Positions 19,459 through 30,224 of a stretch of DNA of 64,000 bases are shown here, piece after piece. The notes below the pieces were generated by a model. It made no database searches. It was not told the DNA's origin and saw nothing but the letters and a program-made list of their open reading frames with translations. The position numbers and the translations under genes are program-made. The stretch is from Legionella qingyii. GTDB taxonomy: Bacteria; Pseudomonadota; Gammaproteobacteria; Legionellales; Legionellaceae. Each line of letters starts with the position of its first letter. Position 1 is the stretch's first letter. The DNA is taken from NCBI RefSeq assembly GCF_003184185.1, contig NZ_QHJG01000008.1, forward strand, positions 1-64,000. The letters run 5' to 3'.

Positions 19459-20313
19459 ATGTCAGCATCATTGATTGATGGAAAGGTTGTCGCCTCTCTT
19501 CGTCGAGAAGAATTAAAACACCATGTGCATGATTTTGTACAAATAAATCATCGCGCACCCGGCCTTGCTGTTGTTCTTATTGGCAATGATCCTGCTTCTA
19601 CGGTCTACGTAGCCAATAAGCGTAAAGCGTGTGCCGAGGTAGGTATTACCTCTCATTCCTATGATCTATCTGAAAAAACAACACAGGAAGAATTGATCAA
19701 TCTGATTGATGATTTAAATTGTTCCAATCAAATTGATGGGATTCTCATCCAATTGCCATTACCCAAGCACATAAATGAACGTGTCATTATTGAGCATATC
19801 AAACCGGAAAAAGATGTTGATGGCTTCCATCCTTATAATTTGGGACGACTTGCTCAGCGTAACCCATTATTACGTCCATGTACTCCTCTTGGCATAATGC
19901 ATTTATTAAAACATTATCATATTGAAGTCAAAAGGAAACATGCTCTCGTTATTGGTGCATCAAATATTGTCGGTCGACCTATGAGTTTAGAATTGCTCCT
20001 TGCTGGAGCAACAGTAACCATTGCTCATAAATTCACCCAACAATTAGAAAAATTTGTGCGCACTGCTGATATTGTCATCATCGCTACAGGAAAAATGGAT
20101 GTTGTTGATTGCGAATGGCTTAGTAAAGAACAGATCGTTATCGATGTAGGCATCCATCGATTAGCAGATGGCAGTATTAGGGGTGATATAGATTTTAAAA
20201 ATGCGGTAAACAAAGTTTCATGGATCACCCCCGTACCTGGTGGCGTAGGGCCAATGACTATAGTCACATTACTTGAGAATACACTAAAAGCAGCCACCTT
20301 AGCGAATCAATAG
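19459..20313 (+). CDS. folD: Methylenetetrahydrofolate dehydrogenase / cyclohydrolase
   Basis: Bifunctional one-carbon enzyme interconverting 5,10-methylene-THF and 10-formyl-THF with NADP. The catalytic Y50 and K54 are in [11 protein letters not shown], as in E. coli FolD; the Rossmann loop GASNIVGRP and the PGGVGPMT signature are present. 284 aa. ATG 19459 is preferred to the in-frame TTG at 19438 because it aligns with family N-termini. Monocistronic, closed by a hairpin at 20366-20395. Confidence 0.97.
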   Translation: MSASLIDGKVVASLRREELKHHVHDFVQINHRAPGLAVVLIGNDPASTVYVANKRKACAEVGITSHSYDLSEKTTQEELINLIDDLNCSNQIDGILIQLPLPKHINERVIIEHIKPEKDVDGFHPYNLGRLAQRNPLLRPCTPLGIMHLLKHYHIEVKRKHALVIGASNIVGRPMSLELLLAGATVTIAHKFTQQLEKFVRTADIVIIATGKMDVVDCEWLSKEQIVIDVGIHRLADGSIRGDIDFKNAVNKVSWITPVPGGVGPMTIVTLLENTLKAATLANQ

Positions 20314-20365
20314 GCATAGTGTAAGAACAATAAGAAATCATTGCCTTTTGTTCCAAAACAATTAT

Positions 20366-20395
20366 TAACTGACCTCTTTTAAAGAGGCTCAGTTA
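20366..20395. terminator. Shared hairpin at the 3' ends of folD and the PA3496-like gene
   Basis: TAACTGA+CCTCTT (20366-20378) pairs with AAGAGG+TCAGTTA (20382-20395) with one bulged base. It sits between convergent genes and touches the stop of the minus-strand gene. No long T-run follows, so it may act as a bidirectional weak terminator or only as a stabilising hairpin. Confidence 0.6.
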
Positions 20396-20590
20396 CTTAT
20401 CTAAAATATCCCAATCAAAATCTCCGCTCAACTCATCGAAATCATCTTTAAATTCCTCTTTTAGACGTTTACGCTCCAGCTTCTCCTCAAGCATACGTCT
20501 GACGTTTTTTCGATGGGCTGAAGACTCGATATCATCATCATAATTATAATCAGAGAATGATTGGTCATCATAATCTTCGTGAAGATCCAT
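20393..20590 (-). CDS. Small acidic protein, PA3496 family
   Basis: 65 aa, strongly charged. The first third is Asp/Tyr-rich and the central segment RKNVRRMLEEKLERKRLKEE matches the conserved RR-x-x-EE-x-x-E-x-KRL-x-x-E pattern of the short PA3496 family ('putative envelope integrity protein'). The family is poorly characterised, and no membrane segment is visible here. AAAAGGGGAAAG upstream of the start is a good ribosome binding site. Divergent from rlmJ. Confidence 0.75.
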   Translation of the reverse strand: MDLHEDYDDQSFSDYNYDDDIESSAHRKNVRRMLEEKLERKRLKEEFKDDFDELSGDFDWDILDK

Positions 20591-20604
20591 AGCTTTCCCC
20601 TTTT

Positions 20605-20625
20605 ATACTCTCTTAAAAAGAGTAT
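20605..20625. promoter_or_regulatory. Palindrome in the divergent promoter region of the PA3496-like gene and rlmJ
   Basis: ATACTCT (20605-20611) and AGAGTAT (20619-20625) form a perfect inverted repeat 34 bp before rlmJ and 15 bp before the divergent gene. It could be an operator for either gene; no regulator is identified. Confidence 0.35.
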
Positions 20626-20658
20626 AGTAGACAATTATAAAAATGCTTTAGGAACACC

Positions 20659-21492
20659 ATGCTCAGTTATCAACACGGATATCATGCAGGTAATTTTGCG
20701 GATGTCATCAAACATATTGCTTTAACCCATCTTCTAAATTACTTAACACGTAAAGATAAAGCTCTCTTATATCTTGAGACCCATTCAGGTAAAGGTTTAT
20801 ATGACTTAAAGAATAAACAAGCTGAAAAGACCCAGGAATACAAACAAGGCATTCAACTGATTTGGTCTAACAGAAACACCCTACCCTCTGTTTTTCAAAA
20901 CTACCTTCAGTTGATTAACCAACTCAATTCTACTGATTCATTAAGATATTATCCCGGCTCACCGTTTCTCGCGATCAACACGCTACGAATGCAGGACAGG
21001 ATGTATTTTTGCGAACTCCATCCAAGGGAATTTGAAGCCCTCAGTCAGCTTCAGCGTATGAATAAGAAAGTACATTTCAGTAATACTGACGGTATCGCAG
21101 CGATGAAAGCACTACTTCCACCACCAGAAAAAAGAGGATTAGTTTTCATTGATCCTTCATTTGAAATAAAAGAAGAATATAAAGAAATTCCTCTTGCAAT
21201 CAAACAAGCTTATTCTCGTTTTGCTACAGGTGTATTTTGTCTTTGGTATCCGCTGGTCGATAAAAAATTAACTGATAAACTCAACAAAGGCATGAAAGAA
21301 ATCAATGCCAAAAATGCGTTACGTATTGAATTTAATCTGACATCTACTCCAATGGAGGGGATGTCAGGTTGTGGTCTTTGGATAATTAATCCACCCTTTA
21401 CTTTAGCAGAAGAAATGAAAACTGTATTAAATACCCTTAAAACTTATTTTAATCCAGGTAGTTCTTCCTACATTATTGAGGCTTATTCATGA
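20659..21492 (+). CDS. rlmJ: 23S rRNA (adenine-2030 N6)-methyltransferase
   Basis: RlmJ (YhiR) methylates A2030 of 23S rRNA. The N-terminus [20 protein letters not shown] is the family signature. The catalytic N6-methyltransferase motif IV is DPSFE (about 166-170) as in other RlmJ proteins. 277 aa. The stop overlaps gloB by 4 bp, so the two are coupled. Confidence 0.95.
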   Translation: MLSYQHGYHAGNFADVIKHIALTHLLNYLTRKDKALLYLETHSGKGLYDLKNKQAEKTQEYKQGIQLIWSNRNTLPSVFQNYLQLINQLNSTDSLRYYPGSPFLAINTLRMQDRMYFCELHPREFEALSQLQRMNKKVHFSNTDGIAAMKALLPPPEKRGLVFIDPSFEIKEEYKEIPLAIKQAYSRFATGVFCLWYPLVDKKLTDKLNKGMKEINAKNALRIEFNLTSTPMEGMSGCGLWIINPPFTLAEEMKTVLNTLKTYFNPGSSSYIIEAYS

Positions 21493-22253
21493 CTATTTAC
21501 CCCATTCCTGCTTTTTCAGATAATTACATTTGGGTAATTATTGATAAAGTCGCAGGCACATTTGATTGTGTCGATCCTGGTGATGCAGAACCAGTAGTGC
21601 AATTTGCTCATACAAACCAACTCAGCTTGCGCTCTATCTTATTAACTCATCATCATCAAGATCATATTGGAGGAGTGAGTCAATTACTTAAAACCTATCA
21701 CTCATGCACTGTTTATGGTCCAAGTGATCCGCGCATTCCTTGCGTAAATAATGCGGTACAAGAACATCAATCCATTCGAGTCGGAACATGTGTTTTCGAA
21801 ATATTATTTAATCCAGGACATACCTCAAGTCATATTAGTTATTATGAGCCTCGGAACGAATTATTATTTTGTGGGGATACGCTTTTTTCCGCAGGTTGTG
21901 GTCGTGTTCTTGACGGGACAATGGAACAACTGCATCAATCGTTGCATCTTTTCAAAACATTACCCCCTACCACAAAAATATTTTGTACTCATGAATACAC
22001 AGAACAAAATTTGCGCTTCGCGCAAACAGTAGAACCTAATAACCTGGTTATTCAACAATACTTAAAAAAATTACATAGCTCACCCCAATCTTGCACACTT
22101 CCATCGACCCTGGAACTCGAATTATTAATTAATCCTTTTTTACGAACCGGTGAACCCGATGTACAACAATATGCATTATCACATGGAGCAACATCAAATA
22201 GCTCATTAGAAGTATTTAGGGTTTTAAGGGAAGAAAAAAACTCATTTAAATAA
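21489..22253 (+). CDS. gloB: Hydroxyacylglutathione hydrolase (glyoxalase II)
   Basis: Hydrolyses S-D-lactoylglutathione in methylglyoxal detoxification. Metallo-beta-lactamase fold with the metal site [10 protein letters not shown] (about 54-63), [10 protein letters not shown], the bridging Asp in [13 protein letters not shown], and the C-terminal CTHEYT. The substrate-binding C-terminal helices are present; 254 aa is normal. Overlaps rlmJ by 4 bp. Confidence 0.96.
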   Translation: MTIYPIPAFSDNYIWVIIDKVAGTFDCVDPGDAEPVVQFAHTNQLSLRSILLTHHHQDHIGGVSQLLKTYHSCTVYGPSDPRIPCVNNAVQEHQSIRVGTCVFEILFNPGHTSSHISYYEPRNELLFCGDTLFSAGCGRVLDGTMEQLHQSLHLFKTLPPTTKIFCTHEYTEQNLRFAQTVEPNNLVIQQYLKKLHSSPQSCTLPSTLELELLINPFLRTGEPDVQQYALSHGATSNSSLEVFRVLREEKNSFK

Positions 22254-22368
22254 TCACCCAGATAGAATCAATTTAAGTCTTTATGAGTTAATCAAACACA
22301 ACGAGGGTTTAATCATATGACTAATTTTAGTAAACTCAGTAGCCAATTATATTCATAGGTAATTACCA

Positions 22369-23805
22369 TTGAAATTTAAGTTTTTCAAAATAAAGATTTT
22401 TTTATTCTGTTTACTCATTTTTTTGGGCATTACTAATGAGACTTTAGCATACACTGCTACTGATTCATGGGAAGTATTGCGCACGCAATTCACCCTAAAT
22501 CATGAAACATCGCGCGCTGAAGTGCAGGAGCAAATCCGCTGGTTTATAGCTCACCCAGGCTTTCTTAATAAAGTATGCCGTCAATCTGAACCCTATCTTT
22601 ATCATATCATTTATGAGGTAAAAAAAAGAAACCTACCTGGTGAATTGGCCCTGTTACCCATGATTGAAAGTGCTTATGACCCCTTTGCATATTCTGTAGC
22701 TGGTGCCGCTGGATTATGGCAATTAATGCCACAAACAGGTGCAGGTTTAGGATTAAAGCAAGATTGGTGGTTTGATGCACGACGCAGCATTAGCTCCTCA
22801 ACCGATGCCGCGCTCAACTATCTTCTTTATCTCAATAAATTCTTTAATGGCAATTGGATTCTAGCCATTGCTGCCTATGATGCGGGAGAAGGAACTATAG
22901 ATCGGGCAATCAAAGCAACAGGTGGGCGTGCTCAAAGTTTTTGGGATTTGGCAGTACCAAGAGAAACTCAGGTTTACGTGCCTCGCCTGCTCGCCTTAGC
23001 AGAAATAATTAAAAGTCCATCACAATATAAATTAACGCTACCTGAAATACCTTATCTACCTTATTTTGTGGAAGTTAATATTGGGAGTCCAATTGATTTA
23101 AACCATGCTGCAAAAATGGCAGGAATTAGTTATAAAGAATTAATCAAATTAAATCCTGGTTTTAATCGCTGGACTACAGCCCCTGATAAACCCATTAAAT
23201 TACTTATCCCTGCTGAAAAAGTACATCAATTCAATTTAAATCTTGCTAACTTACCGGCAGAAAAACGTGTTAGTTGGGAAAAGCACATAGTACAACCCGG
23301 TGATAACTTGGATAGTATTGCTGTTAGATATCACACTACGGTGAATTTAATAAAACAGCTAAATCAACTCCAGACAAATCATGTTGAACCCAATCAATTC
23401 CTTTTAATTCCGAGTACGCGAAATACTCCAGTTGTAGTTAAAAAGGAACCTGTTACGTCTGCCCTACCATTAGGACATCAAATAGTTATGCCACAAAATC
23501 AACGTGTTATTCATATCGTGCAAGACAATGAGACATATCAGACGCTGATAAGAACTTATAACGTCAGTGCTAAAGACATACAGATATGGAACAAATTAGC
23601 AAGCAATCAACAGTTACAAAAAGGTCAGCAACTCGTGATCTGGAAAAAGGTAACTCAACCCATTCAGTATATTGTAAAACAAGGTGACAGCCTTAGTGCT
23701 ATAGCCCAACAACATAAAACGAAAATAGAACGCATCATTGCATTAAACCCTGGCCTTAAGCGAAATGAACCTTTATATCGTGGGCAAAAGTTATTGGTTG
23801 GTTAA
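22369..23805 (+). CDS. mltD: Membrane-bound lytic murein transglycosylase D
   Basis: Cleaves peptidoglycan glycan strands to 1,6-anhydromuropeptides in the periplasm. Signal sequence at residues 1-28, without an evident lipobox, unlike E. coli MltD. The SLT family 1 domain has catalytic E100 in LLPMIESAYDPFAYS, followed by GAAGLWQLMPQTG and AYDAGEGTIDRAI. Three clear LysM domains follow (starts near HIVQPGDNLDSIA, HIVQDNETYQTLI and YIVKQGDSLSAIA), with a possible degenerate fourth before them. The start is TTG with AGGT upstream; no ATG gives the signal peptide. Confidence 0.93.
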   Translation: MKFKFFKIKIFLFCLLIFLGITNETLAYTATDSWEVLRTQFTLNHETSRAEVQEQIRWFIAHPGFLNKVCRQSEPYLYHIIYEVKKRNLPGELALLPMIESAYDPFAYSVAGAAGLWQLMPQTGAGLGLKQDWWFDARRSISSSTDAALNYLLYLNKFFNGNWILAIAAYDAGEGTIDRAIKATGGRAQSFWDLAVPRETQVYVPRLLALAEIIKSPSQYKLTLPEIPYLPYFVEVNIGSPIDLNHAAKMAGISYKELIKLNPGFNRWTTAPDKPIKLLIPAEKVHQFNLNLANLPAEKRVSWEKHIVQPGDNLDSIAVRYHTTVNLIKQLNQLQTNHVEPNQFLLIPSTRNTPVVVKKEPVTSALPLGHQIVMPQNQRVIHIVQDNETYQTLIRTYNVSAKDIQIWNKLASNQQLQKGQQLVIWKKVTQPIQYIVKQGDSLSAIAQQHKTKIERIIALNPGLKRNEPLYRGQKLLVG

Positions 23806-24003
23806 TTAATTTACTTTTGTAATTTCAAATGAGTTGATGAAGCTTATAACCGCTCACTTTGCTCGAGAACCGAACCAACCGTCTTTATGAACTCATAATG
23901 CCCTAATATTAACAATTATTTTTCATTTCTCGTATAAAGCAAGGAGGTGAGCACAAAAACTTGTGTTATACTCAAAGTAACTTATTTTATTGCATTAAAG
24001 TGT

Positions 24004-24549
24004 ATGAAATTACTATTTGATTTTTTTCCTATAGTTTTATTTTTTATAGTATACAAATTTTTTGGTATCTATACCGCGACAGCTATTGCGATGATAGCAT
24101 CTTTAAGTCAAGTTGCTTTTTTTAGATTAAAATTTCAGCATTATGAAAAAATGCATTTAATCAGCCTTGCAATAATCATGATTCTGGGAGGGGCCACTCT
24201 CTTTTTCCATAATCCCTGGTTTATTAAATGGAAGCCTACCGGTATTTATTGGCTCTCCGCCTTAGTCTTTTTTAGTTCAGGTTACATTGGTAGCAAACCT
24301 TTGATCCAAAAAATGATGGAAGCTAATGTGACGCTACCAGGAAAAATCTGGTATAGACTGAATACAGCATGGGTATTGTTTTTTATTTTAATGGGCGCAG
24401 TAAATATTTACGTTGCCTATAATTTTAATACTGATGCCTGGGTTAACTTTAAGTTATTTGGTGGGGTTGGTTTTACTCTGCTTTTTGTATTAATTCAAGC
24501 TTTTTATCTAACAAAACACATGGATGAGACTGGACTTGAAAAACAATAG
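24004..24549 (+). CDS. yciB: Inner-membrane septation protein YciB (IspZ)
   Basis: About five membrane helices, 181 aa. The start [18 protein letters not shown], the middle [15 protein letters not shown] and the C-terminal [11 protein letters not shown] are characteristic of YciB, an envelope protein linked to cell division and envelope integrity. ATG 24004 matches family N-termini but has only AAAG upstream. The frame is open back to GTG 23947, which directly abuts a perfect anti-SD complement (see findings). It ends 8 bp before the response regulator gene. Confidence 0.9.
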   Translation: MKLLFDFFPIVLFFIVYKFFGIYTATAIAMIASLSQVAFFRLKFQHYEKMHLISLAIIMILGGATLFFHNPWFIKWKPTGIYWLSALVFFSSGYIGSKPLIQKMMEANVTLPGKIWYRLNTAWVLFFILMGAVNIYVAYNFNTDAWVNFKLFGGVGFTLLFVLIQAFYLTKHMDETGLEKQ

Positions 24550-24557
24550 GAGCGAGA

Positions 24558-25235
24558 ATGAGACTATTGCTAGTTGAAGACGACGAATTACTTGGTGATG
24601 CGGTTAAAACGGGCTTAACTCAATTTGGTTATATTGTAGATTGGCTTAAAGATGGTGAAGCGGCTCGTGCTGCTTTAAAATCCGAATCATTTGAGCTGAT
24701 TATTCTCGATTTGGGTTTACCTAAGTTGTCTGGTCTCGGATTATTACAAAATATACGTCATGATGGCAATCCTACTCCAGTTATTATTTTAACAGCCCGA
24801 GAATCAGTTGAAGACCGTGTAAAAGGGTTGGACAGTGGCGCAGATGATTACTTGATAAAACCGTTCGATCTCAACGAACTTAGCGCAAGAATCAGAGCCC
24901 TGGTCAGACGCTCACAAGGCCGTGCAGACTCAGTTCTGCAATATAGAAATATTACTCTAGACCCAGCGGCCCACTCTGTATTTGTTGATGATATTTTAGT
25001 TAATGTCCCACGTAGAGAATTTGCATTACTGCAGAAGCTTCTAGAAAACAGCGGTCAGGTTTTATCACGCGAACAACTTATGCAAAGTATTTATGGTTGG
25101 GAAGAAGATGTAGATAGTAATGCACTAGAAGTACATATACATAATTTACGTAAAAAACTTAATGCCAATTTTATTCGAACAATTAGAGGTGTGGGATATA
25201 TGGCAGAAAAAAATGATGGTATTGCTGTATCGTGA
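24558..25235 (+). CDS. OmpR/QseB-family response regulator
   Basis: DNA-binding regulator of a two-component pair. Receiver domain with acidic pocket E7-D8-D9, phosphoacceptor D51 (ILDLGLPKLSG), T79 and K101. C-terminal winged helix (about 127-220) with VPRREFALLQKLLENSGQVL and ALEVHIHNLRKKL. Closest in style to QseB/PmrA regulators. GGAGCGAG precedes the ATG. Overlaps the kinase gene by 4 bp. Confidence 0.94.
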   Translation: MRLLLVEDDELLGDAVKTGLTQFGYIVDWLKDGEAARAALKSESFELIILDLGLPKLSGLGLLQNIRHDGNPTPVIILTARESVEDRVKGLDSGADDYLIKPFDLNELSARIRALVRRSQGRADSVLQYRNITLDPAAHSVFVDDILVNVPRREFALLQKLLENSGQVLSREQLMQSIYGWEEDVDSNALEVHIHNLRKKLNANFIRTIRGVGYMAEKNDGIAVS

Positions 25236-26659
25236 AATCTTCTATAAGAAAGTTTCTTTTAATCAATTTATTGCTGGCCATTACTATAACGACCACATTA
25301 ACTGCTATAGGTAACTATTATCTTGATCAAAAGGATATCCAAGACCACTTGGATAGTTTAATGGCCGTTTCTGCACTTTCTTATCAGGCATTACTAGGTG
25401 ATGATCTTCATCAGCGCCCTCTTTCGAAAATTCAAGAGGCACTCGAAACAATTCCTCAAAAGATTGATACATACTATCAAAAAAGATTTCTCAATGAAGA
25501 ACCCCCGGAAAACTATCTTGATAAGTTTAATTTTCAGGTTTGGACCAATGGTGGAAAATTATTATTGCATTCATCTTCAGCCCCCAAAATTCCTTTAACT
25601 TCAGAAGTTGATGGATTTAGTGATAAAAAAATATCTACCCAAGATTGGCGTGTTTTCACTACTTACAATGATAAAGCAGGAATCCGTACCGTTTTAGCTG
25701 AACGTTACGATACACGAAATGAACTAGGTCATAGAATCGCTCAAGATGACCTTTATATTATGCTCTTAACATTTCCATTATCTGGCTTATTAATATGGAT
25801 TATTATTGGTCGTGGCTTGGATAGCCTGGATAAGGTTGCTGAGGAAGTAGCTAACCGCGCTCCCAGTCATCTTGAACCAGTTGATTTACATGAAGTTCCA
25901 GAAGAAATTAAACCCGTAATTGACGAATTGAATAAGTTGTTTTTCAGGCTAAAAGAAGGATTTGAACGAGAAAAACGTTTTGCGGCCGATGCAGCGCATG
26001 AACTACGCACCCCACTTGCCGCACTAAAAACACAAGCACAAGTTGCGTTACATTCAAATGATATAGAGGAAAAAAATCAGGCATTACAAAAGCTTATTGC
26101 AAGTGTTAATCGCAGCACTCACATAGTCCAACAGTTACTTACTATGAGCCGACTTGTTCCCGAAGCAGCGCACATGGATGAGAAAGATGAGGTCAATTTA
26201 AGCCGATTAACTCGCGAAATACTAGCAATGCTTGCACCTGCTGCGGTAGAAAAGCAAATTGATCTTGAATTTGAAAGTGATGCAGAAAATCTAACTGTGT
26301 ATGGCAATGCCACTGCTCTGGGAATATTAATTCGTAACCTTGTAGATAACTCCATACGATACTGTAATGCCAACGGTCGAATTATTGTACGACTGGCTAA
26401 ATTAAAGGATGAGATAATGCTCGAAGTCAGTGATAACGGACCGGGTATTCCAGCTGAATTACAATCACGTGTTTTTGAGCGTTTTTTCCGTGTGCTAGGA
26501 AACAAAAGTCCAGGAAGCGGTCTTGGCTTAGCAATAGTTCAGCAAATTTCCGAATTACATGGCGGAAGGCTTATGCTCGATACTCCCAAAGACAGTACGG
26601 GTTTAATTGTAAGATTCTTTATACCTGTTCAAGAACATAATAATATAACAACCAGGTAA
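25232..26659 (+). CDS. Sensor histidine kinase, QseC-like
   Basis: 475 aa inner-membrane kinase. TM1 about 8-30, periplasmic sensor about 31-172, TM2 about 173-193, HAMP-like linker, H-box with H256 (AADAAHELRTPLAALK), N-box NLVDNSIRYC, G-boxes DNGPGIP and GSGLGLAIV. The sensor domain contains VDGFSDKKISTQDWRVF, the QseC-type N-terminal block. Stimulus unknown. Translationally coupled to its regulator by a 4-bp overlap. Confidence 0.93.
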   Translation: MKSSIRKFLLINLLLAITITTTLTAIGNYYLDQKDIQDHLDSLMAVSALSYQALLGDDLHQRPLSKIQEALETIPQKIDTYYQKRFLNEEPPENYLDKFNFQVWTNGGKLLLHSSSAPKIPLTSEVDGFSDKKISTQDWRVFTTYNDKAGIRTVLAERYDTRNELGHRIAQDDLYIMLLTFPLSGLLIWIIIGRGLDSLDKVAEEVANRAPSHLEPVDLHEVPEEIKPVIDELNKLFFRLKEGFEREKRFAADAAHELRTPLAALKTQAQVALHSNDIEEKNQALQKLIASVNRSTHIVQQLLTMSRLVPEAAHMDEKDEVNLSRLTREILAMLAPAAVEKQIDLEFESDAENLTVYGNATALGILIRNLVDNSIRYCNANGRIIVRLAKLKDEIMLEVSDNGPGIPAELQSRVFERFFRVLGNKSPGSGLGLAIVQQISELHGGRLMLDTPKDSTGLIVRFFIPVQEHNNITTR

Positions 26660-26668
26660 TATAGCGAA

Positions 26669-26716
26669 CTGGGAGAAATATAATAGAATCGCTGAGTTTC
26701 GTTACACTTCTCCCAG
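26669..26716. terminator. Hairpin between the convergent kinase and ruvA genes
   Basis: CTGGGAGAA (26669-26677) pairs perfectly with TTCTCCCAG (26708-26716). The remains of the dispersed CCTGGG/CCCAGG repeat core are visible. It probably serves as a shared transcript-end hairpin; no T-run. Confidence 0.55.
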
Positions 26717-26728
26717 GCTTGCATTTAA

Positions 26729-27328
26729 TTATCGAGCGGCTAAAATTTGTAACGCGTCGCGGATAAGTTGCTCGCAGCTTTTAGAATTATCATTCACTTT
26801 ATTGACAGCTTTCAATGCTTCCTGAGGCTTATACCCCAATGCTTCTAAAGCACAAACAGCCTCATCTTGGCCACTCATTATAGGAATCGATTTATTTAGA
26901 GAGGCAGAAGAAGATACAGAAAATTGCTTCATGCTATCACGCATTTCAACAACTAAACGCTCCGCTGTTTTTTTACCTATACCAGGTAATTTCATTAAAA
27001 TGGAAGCGTTTTCTTGTTGGATGCATTGAATAAACTCATTCGGAGTAATACTAGAAAGAATCGACATCGCGAGTTTTGGACCAATACCATTCACTTTAAT
27101 CAACGCTCTGAATAGCTCTCTCTCTTCTCTCTCCAAAAAACCATACAACAGTAAAGCATCTTCTCGAACAACAGTATGTATGTGCAACCCTACCGAGCCA
27201 TTTAAGCTATCCAGCTGAAAAAAGGTATTTAATGAGGTTTCCACATCATATCCAACTCCATGGACATCAAGGACCAATTTTCCGGGTTGATGTTTATCAA
27301 TAACTTGTCCATTCAACCAACCAATCAT
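26729..27328 (-). CDS. ruvA: Holliday junction helicase subunit RuvA
   Basis: Tetrameric junction-binding protein that loads RuvB. OB-fold N-terminus ([21 protein letters not shown]), acidic pin region, tandem helix-hairpin-helix motifs ([29 protein letters not shown]) and a C-terminal RuvB-binding domain ([17 protein letters not shown]). 199 aa. Overlaps ruvC by 4 bp. ruvB does not follow, so it must lie elsewhere. Confidence 0.97.
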   Translation of the reverse strand: MIGWLNGQVIDKHQPGKLVLDVHGVGYDVETSLNTFFQLDSLNGSVGLHIHTVVREDALLLYGFLEREERELFRALIKVNGIGPKLAMSILSSITPNEFIQCIQQENASILMKLPGIGKKTAERLVVEMRDSMKQFSVSSSASLNKSIPIMSGQDEAVCALEALGYKPQEALKAVNKVNDNSKSCEQLIRDALQILAAR

Positions 27329-27843
27329 CTCTTTCTTCTCCTTAATCCTCGCCTGCCAATTACGGATGATAAATTATGACGCATATGACTATGGCAAATC
27401 GCTATTGCCAATGCATCTGCAGCATCTTTCTGCGGCGCTTTATTCAAGGCTAGCAAATGCACGACCATGTGACTTACTTGGGCTTTTTCGGCAGCCCCAT
27501 AACCAACAACCATTTGCTTTATTTCTCGTGGTGAATATTCGCTTACTTTAACACGATGTGATGCTGCAGCAACCATAGCCACACCACGTGCATGCCCTAA
27601 TTTTAGAGCTGAGTTTGGATTTTCATGCATAAATACTTGTTCAATCGCTACTTCATCAGGGGAATAATGGTCCATTAATTGACAAATGCCATCATATATT
27701 TGCAATAATTTTTGACTAAGCTCACTATCTGGAGTTGTACGTATGCAGCCACTATCAACGTACTCAATTTTACGGTCTGATTCTTTTATCAGACCGTATC
27801 CAGTAATCCTTGATCCGGGGTCTATCCCTAAAATAATAGCCAT
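27325..27843 (-). CDS. ruvC: Crossover junction endodeoxyribonuclease RuvC
   Basis: Resolves Holliday junctions. RNase H-fold with catalytic acidic residues in [14 protein letters not shown] (D8), AIEQVFM and [13 protein letters not shown]. 172 aa. The start codon shares a base with the yebC stop. yebC-ruvC-ruvA is a common gammaproteobacterial order. Confidence 0.97.
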   Translation of the reverse strand: MAIILGIDPGSRITGYGLIKESDRKIEYVDSGCIRTTPDSELSQKLLQIYDGICQLMDHYSPDEVAIEQVFMHENPNSALKLGHARGVAMVAAASHRVKVSEYSPREIKQMVVGYGAAEKAQVSHMVVHLLALNKAPQKDAADALAIAICHSHMRHNLSSVIGRRGLRRRKR

Positions 27844-28586
27844 TAACTAATTGATTCTAATATTTTTTCTGAAAAATCAGCATTACTATACACTTCTTGA
27901 ACATCATCTAAATCTTCCAACATATCGATTAACTTCAAGAGACTTTCCGCCGATTCATCATCAATAGGAACTAAAGTTTGTGCGCGCATGGTTAAATGAG
28001 ATTGCTCAATATCGAGACCTGCTTCTGTAAGCGCATTTAATACACTATGATATGCTTCCACGGGAGTAATCACTTCAATCTGGTTTTCATCTACAGAAAC
28101 ATCATTGGCGCCCGCATCTAAAGCGATTTCCATAACCTGTTCTTCAGACTGCCCTGGTGCCATAAGAATCTCTCCTTGATTGTTAAAGAGATAAGATACT
28201 GAGCCATCAGTCCCCAAATTGCCGCCGCATTTCGTGAATGCATGACGCACTTCAGATACAGTTCGGTTTTTATTATCCGATAAACAATCAACAAGGACGG
28301 CAACCCCTCCTGGTCCATAACCCTCATAACGCATGGCAACCATTGCCTCGCCTTCAAGTCCACCAACACCGCGTTTGATGGCATTATCAACTGTGTCGCG
28401 CTTCATATTTGCAGCAAGCGCTTTTTTAACCGCATCTCTTAATCTTGGATTAGAAGACTCCTCTCCTCCCCCCATACGAGCAGCTACCGTAATCTCACGA
28501 ATTAACTTGGTGAATATTTTTCCACGTTTTGCGTCTTGAACTCCTTTACGGAATTTAATATTTGCCCACTTACTATGACCTGCCAT
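27843..28586 (-). CDS. yebC: YebC/PmpR family protein
   Basis: 247 aa, starting [15 protein letters not shown], the family hallmark. The three-domain YebC fold is complete, including [19 protein letters not shown]. Family members act as DNA-binding regulators (PmpR, ruvC-region regulators), and recent work links them to ribosome rescue at proline-rich stalls; the exact role here cannot be told. First gene of the yebC-ruvCA operon. Confidence 0.96.
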   Translation of the reverse strand: MAGHSKWANIKFRKGVQDAKRGKIFTKLIREITVAARMGGGEESSNPRLRDAVKKALAANMKRDTVDNAIKRGVGGLEGEAMVAMRYEGYGPGGVAVLVDCLSDNKNRTVSEVRHAFTKCGGNLGTDGSVSYLFNNQGEILMAPGQSEEQVMEIALDAGANDVSVDENQIEVITPVEAYHSVLNALTEAGLDIEQSHLTMRAQTLVPIDDESAESLLKLIDMLEDLDDVQEVYSNADFSEKILESIS

Positions 28587-28742
28587 AATGCTACCTCAAA
28601 ACCATATTTAATTTTGTATAAATTATACATGCTCTTTTGTTAAAAAGAATAACTTAACTTACTTTTGGACTCGACATTTTTAACTTTTTTAGACTATAGT
28701 AGCCATCATCATCAAGTTTTTTAATTTATTGTAAATAAATGT

Positions 28743-28824
28743 TGCCCGGGTGAAGCGCAGTGAACCCTGGTTTAATGACGCAGTATATTTTTCCTCGGGT
28801 TCCGCTGCGCTCTACCCTGGCTGC
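28743..28824. repeat. REP-like palindrome upstream of hmgA
   Basis: Left arm GCCCGGGTGAAGCGCAGTGA (from about 28744) and right arm ending CCGCTGCGCTCTACCCTGGC (28802-28821) are complementary with a few mismatches. It lies between divergent yebC and hmgA, about 33 bp before the hmgA start, so it is in the hmgA leader or promoter zone. Confidence 0.75.
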
Positions 28825-28856
28825 TCAAAAAACCATAAACACTAAAGGAGATAACA

Positions 28857-30113
28857 GTGTATTTGCAGGGATTTGGTAATCATCATCAAACTGAAGCAGT
28901 ACCAGGCGCTTTACCTAGTAGCCAAAATTCACCCCAACACTGTAGCTTAGGTCTTTATGCCGAACAATTAAGTGGGACAGCTTTTACTCGTCCAAGACAG
29001 AATAACTTACATAGCTGGCTTTACCGCATATTACCTTCCGTTGTTCAAGGCACTTATCAAGCCTATGAAATGGAACTCTTTAAACCTCATCATGCAGAAC
29101 AATCTCCAAATCCTTTACGCTGGTCTCCGATAGATCTATTTAAAGAAGAGGATTTTGATTTTGTTGAAGGCATGTTTCATCTTGCTGGCAGCCAGCATGT
29201 GAATGCATATGTTTATCATTGTACTCGTTCCATGCACAATAAATATTTTGCCAATAACGATGGAGAAATGCTTTTTGTTCCATACCTGGGTGAAACGAAT
29301 CTACACACGGAGTTTGGAAAATTAAATATATGTCCCGGCATGATAGCTGTTATCCCTCGTGGTGTTAAATTCAAAATGGAGCTCATTGGTACCGAATCAA
29401 AAGGATATCTATGTGAAAATAGTGGCAGCCCACTTACCCTGCCTCCTTTAGGAGTCATAGGCGCAAACGGCTTAGCGAATCCACGACATTTTCAATATCC
29501 AATTGCAGCGTTTGAACAAGGTGTTACACATGCAACTCTTATTTGCAAATACCAAAACAAATTATGGACAGCGAAATGTGATCACTCGCCACTTAATGTA
29601 GTAGCCTGGCATGGTAATTATGCACCCTATTGTTACGATTTAAGCTTGTTTAATACAATTAATACAGTAAGCTTTGATCATCCTGATCCTTCTATCTTTA
29701 CCGTGTTAACTTCCGAAAGTGATACACCAGGTGTATCTAATTTAGACTTTGTAATTTTTCCTCCGCGGTGGATGGTTGCCGAACATACATTTAGACCGCC
29801 TTATTACCACCGTAATTATATGAATGAGCTCATGGGGCTTGTTCGTGGTGAATATGATGCTAAAAAGGAAGGATTCTCTCCTGGCGGAGTGAGTATTCAT
29901 AATTGCATGACACCGCATGGACCGGATCAAGTAAGTTATGAACAAGCGGTAAATCAAAAATTAGAGCCTGAATTGTATTTAAATACCTTAGCTTTTATGT
30001 TTGAAACCAGGGATGCATGGCAGGTTACTGAGCAGGCAATGCGTATTCCCCAAATGCAGAAAGATTATGCTGATTGCTGGAAAGGACTTAAAGTAAATTT
30101 TAAATGTCCATAA
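28857..30113 (+). CDS. hmgA: Homogentisate 1,2-dioxygenase
   Basis: Opens the ring of homogentisate to maleylacetoacetate in tyrosine degradation. 418 aa with the iron site in [14 protein letters not shown] (His and Glu) and the downstream His in [12 protein letters not shown]. The start [21 protein letters not shown] is typical. GTG start with AAAGGAG spaced 6 bases. Loss or saturation of this step gives homogentisate-derived pyomelanin, the known brown pigment of Legionella. Confidence 0.97.
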   Translation: MYLQGFGNHHQTEAVPGALPSSQNSPQHCSLGLYAEQLSGTAFTRPRQNNLHSWLYRILPSVVQGTYQAYEMELFKPHHAEQSPNPLRWSPIDLFKEEDFDFVEGMFHLAGSQHVNAYVYHCTRSMHNKYFANNDGEMLFVPYLGETNLHTEFGKLNICPGMIAVIPRGVKFKMELIGTESKGYLCENSGSPLTLPPLGVIGANGLANPRHFQYPIAAFEQGVTHATLICKYQNKLWTAKCDHSPLNVVAWHGNYAPYCYDLSLFNTINTVSFDHPDPSIFTVLTSESDTPGVSNLDFVIFPPRWMVAEHTFRPPYYHRNYMNELMGLVRGEYDAKKEGFSPGGVSIHNCMTPHGPDQVSYEQAVNQKLEPELYLNTLAFMFETRDAWQVTEQAMRIPQMQKDYADCWKGLKVNFKCP

Positions 30114-30130
30114 CATTGTGGTTAGTCATA

Positions 30131-30189
30131 GCCTGGATAAAACGAAGTGGAACGATGAGATACCCCAAGTCCCTTCATTTCAACCAGGC
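30131..30189. repeat. REP-like palindrome between hmgA and rpoS
   Basis: GCCTGGATAAAACGAAGTGG (30131-30150) opposes TTCATTTCAACCAGGC (30174-30189). The hairpin sits between the convergent hmgA and rpoS stops and may serve both as a 3' end structure. Confidence 0.65.
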
Positions 30190-30224
30190 AAAATAAGTTG
30201 GACATAGAGATTTTTGCAGTTAAT

